20,017 nt of DNA, taken from NCBI GenBank assembly GCA_030539415.1, contig JAUNSE010000001.1, positions 11,183 to 31,199 on the forward strand, written 5' to 3'. The DNA comes from Desulfovibrionaceae bacterium. Its GTDB lineage: Bacteria; Desulfobacterota; Desulfovibrionia; Desulfovibrionales; Desulfovibrionaceae. A program made the position numbers and the translations under genes. The notes beneath the pieces were generated by a model. That model saw only the letters and a list, made by a program, of their open reading frames with translations, was not told the origin of the DNA and searched no databases. Shown in pieces: positions 7,220 to 14,830 of this stretch; position 1 is the stretch's first letter, and each line of letters begins with the position of its first letter.

Positions 7220-8491
7220 ATGTCCAAGCTTGTCCCCCCGCATGGCGGGAAAGGTCTCGTGTGTGCTCTCCTCGAAGGCCAGGCCCTCGCGGATGAAATC
7301 AAGAAAGCTGAAGGCCTGAAGAAAATCGAAATCTCTTCCCGCGCTAAGGGCGACCTCATCATGATGGGCATCGGCGGCTTCTCTCCGCTGGATGGCTTCA
7401 TGGGCAAAGCCGACTGGGAGAGCGTCATTGAGAAAATGACCCTCGCCGACGGCACCTTCTGGCCCGTGCCCGTCACCCTGGACATCTCCGCTGAAGACGC
7501 TGCCGAGCTGAAGGCCGGTCAGGAAGTGGCTCTCGTTCGCAATGGCGAACTGCTTGCCACCCTGAAGGTGGACGAAGTCTACGAGATGGACGAAGCCGCC
7601 AAGAAAAAGGAATGCGAGCTGGTCTTCAAGGGCCATGGCGAAGACTCCGAGAAGTTCTGGGACGTGGCTCCCACCGATCATCCCGGCGTGAAGATGGTTC
7701 TCGCCCAGAAGCCCTTCAACCTGGCTGGCAAGGTGAAAGTCCTGTCCCAGGGCGAATTCCCCACCAAGTTTGCTGGCACCTACATGAGCCCCGCCCAGCT
7801 GCGCGAGCAGATGGACGCCCGCGGCTGGAAGAACGTTGCTGCCCTGCAGCTGCGCAACCCCATGCACCGCTCTCATGAGTACCTGGCCAAGCTGGCTGTC
7901 GAAGTGTGCGACGGCGTTGTCATCCACTCTCTGGTCGGCAACCTGAAGCCTGGCGACATCCCGGCCGAAGTCCGCATCAAGTGCATCAACACCCTGGTTG
8001 ACAAGTACTTTGTGCCCGAGAACGTGATCCAGGCCGGCTATCCTCTGGACATGCGCTACGCCGGTCCCCGTGAAGCCCTGCTGCACGCCACCTTCCGCCA
8101 GAACTACGGCATCAACCGTCAGATCGTCGGCCGCGACCACGCCGGTGTGGGCGACTTCTACGGCATGTTCGAAGCTCAGGAAATCTTCGACAAGATTCCT
8201 CAGCCCGCTGAAGAAGGCAAGCGTCTGCTCTGCGAGCCTCTGAAGATCGACTGGACCTTCTACTGCACCAAGTGCGACGGCATGGCCTCCATGAGGACCT
8301 GCCCCCACGGCAAGGAAGACCGCGTCATCCTGTCCGGCACCAAGCTGCGCAAGTTCCTGTCCGAAGGCAAGGAAATTCCGGCTCACTTCGGCCGTGACGA
8401 AGTCCTCGACATCCTGCGCGCCTACTACGAAGGCCTCACCGAGAAGGTCGAGATCAAGATGCAGCATGCCGCTTCCGGCCCTGCCCAATAG
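7220..8491 (+). CDS. sat: Dissimilatory sulfate adenylyltransferase (ATP sulfurylase)
   Basis: Sat (423 aa) makes adenosine 5'-phosphosulfate and pyrophosphate from sulfate and ATP in the cytoplasm, the activating step of sulfate respiration. The active-site motif QLRNPMHRSHE is at residues 210-220 and GRDHAG at 304-309. Cys349, Cys352 and Cys361 with nearby His363 form the metal-binding cluster typical of the bacterial dissimilatory enzyme. The start is ATG 7220, six bases after GGAGGA; the in-frame ATG 7214 abuts the Shine-Dalgarno and is too close. The gene stands alone, with its own promoter and a strong terminator. Confidence 0.98.
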   Translation: MSKLVPPHGGKGLVCALLEGQALADEIKKAEGLKKIEISSRAKGDLIMMGIGGFSPLDGFMGKADWESVIEKMTLADGTFWPVPVTLDISAEDAAELKAGQEVALVRNGELLATLKVDEVYEMDEAAKKKECELVFKGHGEDSEKFWDVAPTDHPGVKMVLAQKPFNLAGKVKVLSQGEFPTKFAGTYMSPAQLREQMDARGWKNVAALQLRNPMHRSHEYLAKLAVEVCDGVVIHSLVGNLKPGDIPAEVRIKCINTLVDKYFVPENVIQAGYPLDMRYAGPREALLHATFRQNYGINRQIVGRDHAGVGDFYGMFEAQEIFDKIPQPAEEGKRLLCEPLKIDWTFYCTKCDGMASMRTCPHGKEDRVILSGTKLRKFLSEGKEIPAHFGRDEVLDILRAYYEGLTEKVEIKMQHAASGPAQ

Positions 8492-8517
8492 ATCGTGACT
8501 TCTAAATAGCAATATCC

Positions 8518-8547
8518 GGGGCGGCAGCGCGAGCTGCCGCCCTTTTT
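8518..8547 (+). terminator. Strong intrinsic terminator after sat
   Basis: GGGCGGCAGC (8519-8528) pairs with GCTGCCGCCC (8533-8542) around the loop GCGA, a GNRA tetraloop, and is directly followed by TTTTT (8543-8547). Confidence 0.93.
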
Positions 8548-8558
8548 CGATGTCTTTC

Positions 8559-8604
8559 GGCCCGCTGCCGAGGCTCGCCCTTCCGGGCGCCCTTGCGGCG
8601 GGCC
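8559..8604. repeat. Nested inverted repeat between sat and the radical SAM gene
   Basis: Outer arms GGCCCGC (8559-8565) and GCGGGCC (8598-8604) enclose an inner hairpin, CGCCC (8576-8580) with GGGCG (8585-8589) around TTCC. No T-run follows. It may back up the sat terminator or be an effect of high GC. Confidence 0.4.
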
Positions 8605-8726
8605 TTCCATTTTCCATCCGCCCGTTCCGGATGCGTCCATTCTCCGGCCAGGCCCCGTTCTGTGACCACAAACTTGTCAGAAAGCGCATAAAAAACTAGT
8701 TATGGACCGTTTTCGGAGGCTTCAGC

Positions 8727-9683
8727 ATGCAGCGCTACAAATACATCTACGGACCGGTTCTGTCCCGGCGTCTCGGCCGCTCGCTCGGCGTTGATGTCAT
8801 CCCCTTCAAGACGTGCAGCTATGACTGCGTCTACTGCCTGCTGGGCCGGACGACCAGACACACGACAGAGGTGCGGGAATACGTGCCCGCGGAGGATGTG
8901 CTGGACGAACTCGCCCGCAAGCTTGCCGAGGACAGACCCGATGCCATCAGCTTCGCCGGCTCCGGAGAGCCGACCCTCAACAGCCGTCTCGGTGAAATAA
9001 TAAGCGGCATCAAGGCCATGACAGATGTGCCGGTGGTGGTCTTCACCAATTCCTCGCTGCTCTGGATGCCGGAAGTTCGCGCCGGACTGGCCGGAGCGGA
9101 CATTGTCAGCCCGTCACTGGACGCTGTGCTGCCCGATTCGGCAGAGGCGGTCAACAGACTCGCGCCAGGCCTGGACGTGGAGAAGATTTTTGGCGGACTG
9201 CAGACATTCTGCCGAGAATTCAGAGGAAGAATCTGGCTCGAGGTGCTGCTTGCCGCCGGCATCAACGACCGGCCGCAGGATATCGAGGCCATCGCGAAGG
9301 CCGTGGCGAGGCTGGACAATATCGAGTGCACGCAGCTCAACACGGTGGTGCGGCCTCCGGCGGAAAAGCACGTCGGCGCGGTCGGCAGGCGCGGTCTCGA
9401 AAGGATTGCCGCCCGGCTGCCCGGCAGGGTCGAGATTATCGCGCCTTTCTTCGGCCGCGCCGAAGAGACGCACAGCAGAAACAAAATAGGCCCCGATGAC
9501 GTGGCCGGTCTTGTCGAGCGACACCCGAGCACGCTGGAGGGCATAGCCGAGGGGCTGGACAGCGGCATCGAGGAAACGGCGGAAATCGTGCGCAGACTTG
9601 TGTCCGAAGGAGTTCTTGTCGAGACCGACCGGGACGGCAAGGCGTTCTACATCGTGCCGCATCCTGACGGCGCTGAAGACTGA
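8727..9683 (+). CDS. Radical SAM protein (COG0731-like) with C-terminal winged-helix-like segment
   Basis: Radical SAM enzyme of unknown substrate (318 aa). Cys30, Cys34 and Cys37 form the CxxxCxxC motif that holds the 4Fe-4S cluster cleaving S-adenosylmethionine. GSGEPTL (78-84) is the SAM-binding glycine motif. The N-terminus YGPVLSRRLGRSLGVD resembles the COG0731 group of Fe-S oxidoreductases. Residues about 265-312 look like a winged helix (helices followed by EGVLVETDRDGKAFYIV), giving a possible nucleic-acid-binding end. GGAGG lies seven bases before the ATG. No neighbour indicates its substrate, and it appears to be its own transcription unit. Radical SAM assignment is firm; the reaction is unknown. 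Confidence 0.9.
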   Translation: MQRYKYIYGPVLSRRLGRSLGVDVIPFKTCSYDCVYCLLGRTTRHTTEVREYVPAEDVLDELARKLAEDRPDAISFAGSGEPTLNSRLGEIISGIKAMTDVPVVVFTNSSLLWMPEVRAGLAGADIVSPSLDAVLPDSAEAVNRLAPGLDVEKIFGGLQTFCREFRGRIWLEVLLAAGINDRPQDIEAIAKAVARLDNIECTQLNTVVRPPAEKHVGAVGRRGLERIAARLPGRVEIIAPFFGRAEETHSRNKIGPDDVAGLVERHPSTLEGIAEGLDSGIEETAEIVRRLVSEGVLVETDRDGKAFYIVPHPDGAED

Positions 9684-9707
9684 GCGGGCGGCCGGGCAGT
9701 CGCCCGC
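9684..9707 (+). terminator. Weak hairpin after the radical SAM gene
   Basis: GCGGGCG (9684-9690) pairs with CGCCCGC (9701-9707) immediately after the stop codon. There is no T-run, so it may act as an RNA 3'-end stabiliser or a weak terminator. Confidence 0.4.
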
Positions 9708-9710
9708 CAA

Positions 9711-9739
9711 TTGCCTTGAGTGTGCAAGTCCTATATAGA
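9711..9739 (+). promoter_or_regulatory. Candidate promoter of the VKOR-like gene
   Basis: TTGCCT (9711-9716) and TATAGA (9734-9739) are 17 bases apart, each matching four of six consensus bases. It would give a leader of about 130 bases before the VKOR-like gene. Confidence 0.35.
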
Positions 9740-9820
9740 TCGGCGCATATCCGCTCCGTCGGCACCGGCACCCATGCTGCCGGACGCTGCGGACGGAAAG
9801 CAATGAGATGGAGGTTGTGA

Positions 9821-9853
9821 CGTCCTCTGTCCGTCTCCTCCTGACAGAGGACG
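9821..9853 (+). promoter_or_regulatory. Leader hairpin upstream of the VKOR-like gene
   Basis: CGTCCTCTGTC (9821-9831) is perfectly complementary to GACAGAGGACG (9843-9853), an 11-bp stem with an 11-base loop, ending 21 bases before the chosen ATG. No T-run follows, so it is not a terminator. It may influence translation or mRNA stability. Confidence 0.5.
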
Positions 9854-9874
9854 GGACAGAGCCGCAAGCAAGAT

Positions 9875-10867
9875 ATGCAGCGATCCTACAATGCCATGCC
9901 GGGCACGGCGTGCGTCTGTGTGCTCGGTCTCCTGTTCTGTCTATGGGCATCGCTGGGCGGCGGCCCGGAGATCTGCTTCACTGCCGGCTGCGCGCTGTAC
10001 AGCGATTTCACGGTTGCCGGCATCTCCATGTGGTTTCTGGGCATGGCCGCCTTTGCCGTGCTGGCGGCTCTGGCCCTGCTGGGAAGGGCTCAGGCAGGCT
10101 ACATGATGGCCTGGCTTGGTCTGCTGGGAGACACGTGCCTGCTTGCGCTGATGCTTGTCACGGCCCCGTGCTTCAACTGTCTCATTGTGGCGCTTTTCCT
10201 GCTGTCGGTGCTGCTGTGCTTCCGCAGAGGGGCCAGAGAGAGCAGCTGGAACAGGCAGGCAAGGCCCCGCCAGATTCTCGTCCTTGTCTGGGCCTTCTTC
10301 TTCCTCTGCAACGTCGGCGTGGTGCTGAAGTCGCAGATCCCGCTGTACTGTCTGTCTGACAACGAGGACGAGGCAACGGTGCGAGTTTTCTTCTCCCCTT
10401 CGTGCCCGGCCTGCCGCCAGGCGGTGGAAAGGCTTTCCGGCAAGATCGACACAGCCTTCTATCCTGTTGCCGAGAATGACATGGATGTCGCCCGCATTGC
10501 CCGCATGGGCGAGCTGCTGGCTCAGGGTGCCAGCATGCACGAGGCCATGACGACGGCGAACGCCGAGGACATGTCCTCCAGAAAGGGGATGACTGGGTAC
10601 GGACCTATCTCGCTTCAGCTCAAGCTTCTGCGCAACAAGGCCCATCTCTTCATGGAGGCCGGACCGGTGATTCCCTTCATCGAGTACCGAGGTCTTCCCT
10701 CCCACCTGAGTCAGCCGCAGAAAACAAGGCCCAGTGCGGCAAGAACGCCGGCCGGGACAGGCGGAGACCCCACAATTCCCGTGGATACGTCCATTTCCCA
10801 GGCCTGCTACGGCGGGTCGGAGTCCTGCGAGGAGACAGGCGGATTCACTCCGCGGCCTGGAAAATAG
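9875..10867 (+). CDS. VKOR-like membrane protein fused to a thioredoxin-like domain
   Basis: Likely disulfide-generating enzyme (330 aa). About five membrane segments lie at residues 9-27, 46-70, 77-96, 101-116 and 132-150. Cys34 and Cys39 in the loop after the first segment, Ser43, and the membrane-embedded pair Cys99-Phe-Asn-Cys102 follow the vitamin K epoxide reductase pattern of two loop cysteines, a serine and a CxxC. After the fifth segment comes a thioredoxin-like domain with SPSCPACR (174-181) and a cis-proline-type VIPFIEYRG (265-273). This matches the cyanobacterial VKOR-thioredoxin architecture, in which the enzyme oxidises envelope proteins and passes electrons to quinone. The C-terminal 60 residues are Pro/Thr/Gly-rich with an extra Cys pair (311, 318). 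The start lacks a clear Shine-Dalgarno, so it is uncertain. Function is inferred from motifs. Confidence 0.78.
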   Translation: MQRSYNAMPGTACVCVLGLLFCLWASLGGGPEICFTAGCALYSDFTVAGISMWFLGMAAFAVLAALALLGRAQAGYMMAWLGLLGDTCLLALMLVTAPCFNCLIVALFLLSVLLCFRRGARESSWNRQARPRQILVLVWAFFFLCNVGVVLKSQIPLYCLSDNEDEATVRVFFSPSCPACRQAVERLSGKIDTAFYPVAENDMDVARIARMGELLAQGASMHEAMTTANAEDMSSRKGMTGYGPISLQLKLLRNKAHLFMEAGPVIPFIEYRGLPSHLSQPQKTRPSAARTPAGTGGDPTIPVDTSISQACYGGSESCEETGGFTPRPGK

Positions 10868-10875
10868 AGTCGAAG

Positions 10876-10903
10876 GAGCCGAGTGCCGAGGCTCGTATTT
10901 TTT
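10876..10903 (+). terminator. Probable terminator after the VKOR-like gene
   Basis: GAGCC (10876-10880) pairs with GGCTC (10890-10894), followed by GTATTTTTT. The stem is short but the U-tract is good. Confidence 0.5.
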
Positions 10904-10904
10904 G

Positions 10905-10946
10905 CCGTCAGGCATCCGGTCAGTTCCTGACCGGGTGTTCTGACGG
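10905..10946. repeat. Two-tier nested inverted repeat
   Basis: Outer arms CCGTCAG (10905-10911) and CTGACGG (10940-10946) enclose inner arms CCGGTCAG (10916-10923) and CTGACCGG (10927-10934) around the loop TTC. All 15 base pairs are perfect, separated by a 4/5-base internal loop. It may be a second terminator stem or an RNA-stabilising structure. Confidence 0.6.
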
Positions 10947-11025
10947 TTCATTTGTTTGAGGGGGAACGTCATTTTTCGGAGCAAAATTTTTTTCAGATAC
11001 TCTTGCCGACGACAGCCGACACTGT

Positions 11026-11043
11026 GTCATGATGGTCATAATG
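11026..11043. repeat. Tandem 9-base repeat upstream of the dsr promoter
   Basis: GTCATGATG (11026-11034) is followed at once by GTCATAATG (11035-11043), differing at one base. It lies about 95 bases upstream of the dsr -35 box and could be tandem regulator sites. Confidence 0.35.
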
Positions 11044-11137
11044 CGAAAAATGCTTTCCATGGCGGATGGTTTTTACGAGTATTTTACTCTGTTGCCAAAT
11101 TTTCGCTTTTACAGAAAAATAAGGAATATTCACAATA

Positions 11138-11166
11138 TTGACCCAGTAAATTTTTCTCTGTAGAAT
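11138..11166 (+). promoter_or_regulatory. Promoter of the dsr operon
   Basis: TTGACC (11138-11143) and TAGAAT (11161-11166) each match five of six sigma-70 consensus bases, with ideal 17-base spacing. It predicts transcription starting near 11173 and a leader of about 40 bases. TTCACAA (11129-11135) lies just upstream of the -35 box, and CAATATTG (11133-11140), a palindrome, overlaps it. Confidence 0.75.
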
Positions 11167-11211
11167 ACTTTGGTTTATAGCTATTCGCCATGGCCAGGAG
11201 GTGGGACGCTC

Positions 11212-11748
11212 ATGCAGTCCACAGAATTTTTCTTCAGCGTGCGGGATACAGTTCTCGAGGAGTGGGTCAATGCCATCTTCGCCACCTATCCTCTGCAGAC
11301 AACAGGCTTTCTGAGGTCTGTCAAGGACCCGTTCACCAATCCCGTCGCCGACATGACGCGCGAGGCCGCAACCATTGTCTACGAGGCCGTTTCGGGCTGG
11401 GACAAGAAGCCCGCCGAAGTGCGCCAGGCCATAGACCGTTTCATCCATCTCAGGGCCGTGCAGAATTTTCTGCCCAGCCAGGCCATGCTTGTCTTCTATC
11501 TGCTCAAGCCTCTGCTGCGCAAGCATGTGATGCCCGCCATGCAGCAGGCCGGCAAGCTCAAGGACTATCTTGAGGCAGAATCCAGACTGGACACAATTGT
11601 TCTGCTGGGATTTGATATGTACACAAAATCTCGGGAAGTTGTTGCTGAAAACAGAATCAACGAGATAAAGAACCAGCACGCCCAGCTTGTTCGCTGGGCG
11701 CAGCGGGTGGAAGGCGCCCCTCTGTCTTCTACCGAGGGTCAAAGCTAA
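11212..11748 (+). CDS. dsrT: DsrT-like protein with RsbRD N-terminal-type domain
   Basis: A 178-residue cytoplasmic protein. Start ATG 11212 has AGGAGGTG eight bases upstream. Nearly the whole protein resembles the RsbRD N-terminal domain seen in stress-signalling proteins: FTNPVADMTREAA, then AIDRFIHLRAVQNFLPSQA and FYLLKPLLRKHV. The rest is helical and polar. It has no transmembrane segment and no cofactor-binding cysteines. It lies 23 bases before dsrM behind the operon's promoter, the position of dsrT in the dsrTMKJOP order of green sulfur bacteria, where dsrT was reported to be needed for sulfide oxidation. Its biochemical role is unknown. The domain call is good; the symbol rests on position and remembered domain content. 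Confidence 0.75.
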   Translation: MQSTEFFFSVRDTVLEEWVNAIFATYPLQTTGFLRSVKDPFTNPVADMTREAATIVYEAVSGWDKKPAEVRQAIDRFIHLRAVQNFLPSQAMLVFYLLKPLLRKHVMPAMQQAGKLKDYLEAESRLDTIVLLGFDMYTKSREVVAENRINEIKNQHAQLVRWAQRVEGAPLSSTEGQS

Positions 11749-11771
11749 CACTATCGTAAGAGAGGTAGGGA

Positions 11772-12806
11772 ATGTTAAACGCTTTACTGGTTGTGGTTGC
11801 TATCACAATCATCGCCTGGCTGGGTGCAGCCATAGGACTTGGGGGGCTCTTTGGAGTGTTCCTGCCCTATGTGGCGATACTGGTATTTCTCGGCGGCGTC
11901 GTCTGGCGTATGGTTTACTGGGCCAAATCTCCCGTGCCCTTTGCCATCCCCACCACGGGCGGCCAGGAAAAATCCCTGGACTTCATCAAACAGGCCAAGC
12001 TGGACTGTCCCGACACGACCTTTGGCGTCGTGAAGCGCATGTTTCTTGAAGTCTTTCTGTTCCGCTCCCTGTTCCGCAACGTGAACGCGGAAATCAAGAC
12101 GGACGACCCGATCAACGGCGGCCCCAGAATCATCTACTATTCGTCGAAATGGCTGTGGCTCTTCGCCCTGATCTTCCATTACTGTTTCTTCATCGTCTTC
12201 TTCCGCCACTTCCGGTTCTTCGTTGACCCGGTGCCGGGCTGTATTTCCTTTGTCGAGATGATCGACGGCATTCTGCAGATTGGCGCTCCCCGCCTGTACC
12301 TGACCGGTGTCTTCCTGGTTGTGGGCGTCCTCTTCCTGCTTGGACGCCGCCTGGTCAATCCCCGCGTGCGCTACATCTCTCTGATGCAGGACTACCTGCC
12401 CCTGTTCCTCATCCTGGGCATCGCCATTTCCGGCATCCTGATGCGCTACGTCTGCAAGACCGACATCACCCAGGTCAAGGCTTTCATCATGGGCCTGGTG
12501 CACTTCTCCCCCATCTCTTCTGACGGCATCGATCCGATCTTCTTCATCCATGTCGCCCTGGTCAGCTCGCTGCTCATCTACTTCCCCTTCTCCAAGCTGA
12601 CCCACATGGCCGGTGTCTTCTTCAGCCCCACCAGAAACCTGCCCTGCAACACGCGCCGCGTGCGTCACGTGAACCCGTGGAACCCGCCCAAGGACTTCCT
12701 GACATATCCCGAATACGAGGATCTCTACCGCGAGGCCATGGCTGGTGCAGGCCTGCCCCTGGATAAGCCGCTGGAAGCCAAAAAAGAACAGAAGTCAGGC
12801 GAGTAA
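11772..12806 (+). CDS. dsrM: DsrM, membrane cytochrome b subunit of the Dsr complex
   Basis: Membrane subunit (344 aa) related to NarI and HdrE, expected to bind two b hemes and exchange electrons with menaquinone. Membrane segments lie at about residues 4-22, 27-47, 126-148, 174-193, 206-226 and 254-272. Candidate heme histidines are His136, His146, His244, His260 and His278. The C-terminal 60 residues are hydrophilic and probably cytoplasmic, facing DsrK. It has a good ribosome site (GAGAGGTAGGG) and is followed by dsrK after 12 bases, whose AAGGAG overlaps the dsrM stop. Identity is secured by family features and the complete MKJOP order. Confidence 0.96.
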   Translation: MLNALLVVVAITIIAWLGAAIGLGGLFGVFLPYVAILVFLGGVVWRMVYWAKSPVPFAIPTTGGQEKSLDFIKQAKLDCPDTTFGVVKRMFLEVFLFRSLFRNVNAEIKTDDPINGGPRIIYYSSKWLWLFALIFHYCFFIVFFRHFRFFVDPVPGCISFVEMIDGILQIGAPRLYLTGVFLVVGVLFLLGRRLVNPRVRYISLMQDYLPLFLILGIAISGILMRYVCKTDITQVKAFIMGLVHFSPISSDGIDPIFFIHVALVSSLLIYFPFSKLTHMAGVFFSPTRNLPCNTRRVRHVNPWNPPKDFLTYPEYEDLYREAMAGAGLPLDKPLEAKKEQKSGE

Positions 12807-12818
12807 GGAGTCCTTCCT

Positions 12819-14441
12819 ATGGCAAAATTACCTACCCCACAAGAACTTGTCGCCAGCAGGCCGGAACTGCCCTCCGAGGCCTGGCTGGAGACCAAGCCGG
12901 TGTTTGCTCCCGGTAACTACTGCTATCCTGCCAAGGTCGAAACCATGGAGGCGCTGCACATGCCGCGTCCTCATGAATGGGATCCCGCGGCTGAAGACTG
13001 GAATCTGCCTGAGAACTGGGAAAAGATCCTTTGCGACGCCTTTGAGGAACGCCTGAAGAAGCACCGCTCCCTCAAGCTGTTCATGGATATCTGTGTGCGC
13101 TGCGGCGCGTGTGCGGACAAGTGCCAGTTCTTCCTGGGCACCAATGATCCGAAGAACATGCCCGTGCTCAGGGCCGAACTGCTTCGCTCCCTGTACCGCC
13201 GCGACTACAGCATGCTTGGCAAGATCCTCGGCAAGAAGATTGGCGCCCGTTCCTGGGACAAGAACGTGGTGAAGGAACTCTTCTACTACGCCTATCAGTG
13301 CACCGAATGCCGCCGCTGCTCCCTGTTCTGCCCCTACGGCATCGACACCGCCGAAATCACCGCCATCGTGCGCGAAATGCTGCACGAAGTCGGCCTGGGC
13401 CTGCACTGGATCATGGATCCGGCCAAAAACTGCAGCTTCACCGGCAACCACCTCGGTATCAAGCCGCATTCCTACGTGGAAATCGTGGAAATGCTGGCCG
13501 ATGACTGCGAGGATATCGTGGGTGTGCGTCCCAAGACCCCCTTCAACGAGAAGGGTCACGAAATCCTCTTCATCTGTCCTTCCGGCGACGTGTTCGCCGA
13601 CCCCGGCATCTACACCTTCATGGGCTACCTGATCCTCTTCAACGAACTGGATCTGGACTACACCCTGTCCACCTATGCGTCTGAAGGCGGCAACTTCGGT
13701 TCCTTCGTGTCCTTCAACATGGCCAAGAAGCTGAACGCCAAGATGTACGAGGAAGCCGAGCGTCTGGGCTGCAAGTGGATTCTGGGCGGCGAGTGCGGCC
13801 ACATGTGGCGCGTCATCAACCAGTACATGGACACCTACAACGGCCCCACGCCCCGCGGCATGGTCACTCCGAAGTCTCCGATCACCGGCACGGTGTTCGA
13901 GAATGCCGCCTCCACGAAGATGGTGCACATCGCCGAATTCGAGGCCGACCTCATCCGCCACAACAAGCTCAACCTTGACCCCAGCCGCAACGACGACCTG
14001 ATCTGCACCTGGCATGACTCGTGCAATCCCGCCCGCGGCATGGGCCTTCTGGACGAGCCCCGCTATGTGCTCAAGCACGTGGTGAACAATTTCTACGAAA
14101 TGCCCGAGAACACGATCCGCGAGCAGACCTTCTGCTGCGGCGCCGGTTCCGGTCTGAACACGGAAGAAATCATGGAGCTGCGCATGCGTTCCGGCATGCC
14201 GCGCGGCAATGCGCTGCGCTATGTCCAGCAGAAATACGGCGTCAACCGCATGTGCTGTGTGTGCGCCATCGACCGCGCCACACTTCCTCCGCTCGCCAAT
14301 TACTGGGCTCCGGGCGTAACCATCAGCGGTCTTACGGAACTTGTCGCCAATGCACTCATCTGCAAGGGTGAGCACAAGCGTACCGTCAACCTCCGCCAGG
14401 AAGATCTGCCCCACCTGGATGAAGAAGACGAGGGGGAATAG
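12819..14441 (+). CDS. dsrK: DsrK, cytoplasmic HdrD-like iron-sulfur subunit
   Basis: Catalytic cytoplasmic subunit (540 aa) related to HdrD of heterodisulfide reductase. It is thought to act on the DsrC trisulfide/disulfide during sulfite reduction. Two ferredoxin-type cluster motifs are visible: Cys92, 95, 98, 102 and Cys161, 164, 167, 171. Cysteine-rich (CCG-like) motifs for the special catalytic 4Fe-4S cluster include GGECGH (Cys326), WHDSCNPARG (Cys402), TFCCGAGSG (Cys439-440) and MCCVCAID (Cys479, 480, 482). The acidic tail ends DEEDEGE. It lies three bases upstream of dsrJ, so the two are tightly coupled. Confidence 0.97.
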   Translation: MAKLPTPQELVASRPELPSEAWLETKPVFAPGNYCYPAKVETMEALHMPRPHEWDPAAEDWNLPENWEKILCDAFEERLKKHRSLKLFMDICVRCGACADKCQFFLGTNDPKNMPVLRAELLRSLYRRDYSMLGKILGKKIGARSWDKNVVKELFYYAYQCTECRRCSLFCPYGIDTAEITAIVREMLHEVGLGLHWIMDPAKNCSFTGNHLGIKPHSYVEIVEMLADDCEDIVGVRPKTPFNEKGHEILFICPSGDVFADPGIYTFMGYLILFNELDLDYTLSTYASEGGNFGSFVSFNMAKKLNAKMYEEAERLGCKWILGGECGHMWRVINQYMDTYNGPTPRGMVTPKSPITGTVFENAASTKMVHIAEFEADLIRHNKLNLDPSRNDDLICTWHDSCNPARGMGLLDEPRYVLKHVVNNFYEMPENTIREQTFCCGAGSGLNTEEIMELRMRSGMPRGNALRYVQQKYGVNRMCCVCAIDRATLPPLANYWAPGVTISGLTELVANALICKGEHKRTVNLRQEDLPHLDEEDEGE

Positions 14442-14444
14442 CAG

Positions 14445-14828
14445 ATGTTGTATAACTCCAAAGCTGTCATAGCGGGCATTGTTGTATTTCTTGTGATCTG
14501 CACGGCCCCCTTCTGGGCGAACTTCGGCGGCGACTACAAGAAGCCCGAAGTTCTCATGCCCGCCAACAAATCCGAACAGTGTGTGGAAAGCGCCGCATTC
14601 ATGCGCGCCGAGCACATGCAGCTGCTCAACGAGTGGCGCGACCAGGCGCTGCGTGACGACAACAGGCAGTATGTTTCCTCCAACGGAACCAAGTGGGACA
14701 TCAGCCTCCAGAACACCTGCCTGAAGTGCCATAACAACTACGAAGAGTTCTGCGACAAGTGTCATCTGACCAACAATGTTGATCCCTATTGCTGGACCTG
14801 CCACATCCTTCCCAAGGGGAGCAAATAA
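14445..14828 (+). CDS. dsrJ: DsrJ, periplasmic triheme cytochrome c
   Basis: A 127-residue triheme cytochrome anchored by one N-terminal membrane segment (about 7-23) with the body in the periplasm. Three heme c motifs crowd the C-terminus: CLKCH (92-96), CDKCH (103-107) and CWTCH (116-120). Cys46, in the segment NKSEQCVES, is the likely distal cysteine ligand of the unusual His/Cys heme known for DsrJ. The ribosome site AGGGGG lies within the end of dsrK. It is followed by dsrO after two bases. Confidence 0.97.
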   Translation: MLYNSKAVIAGIVVFLVICTAPFWANFGGDYKKPEVLMPANKSEQCVESAAFMRAEHMQLLNEWRDQALRDDNRQYVSSNGTKWDISLQNTCLKCHNNYEEFCDKCHLTNNVDPYCWTCHILPKGSK

Positions 14829-14830
14829 CT

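Larger units (their letters stand above)
10868..11211. other. Intergenic region upstream of the dsr operon
   Basis: About 340 bases with no credible gene. It holds two hairpins (10876-10903 and 10905-10946), the short palindrome GACACTGTGTC (11018-11028), a 9-base tandem repeat (11026-11043), a TTCACAA element (11129-11135) and the dsr promoter (11138-11166). From 10950 it is markedly AT-rich. Confidence 0.65.

Noticed and set aside
12828..14804. A 658-codon open frame on the minus strand across dsrK and dsrJ
   Set aside because: It is a shadow of dsrK and dsrJ, whose cluster and heme motifs are unmistakable. Its Ala/Val/His-rich sequence has no recognisable domain.
14789..14830. Longer N-terminus for DsrO starting inside dsrJ
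   Set aside because: It would put 14 residues before the Tat signal; ATG 14831 has a good ribosome site and leaves the twin-arginine motif at the N-terminus.
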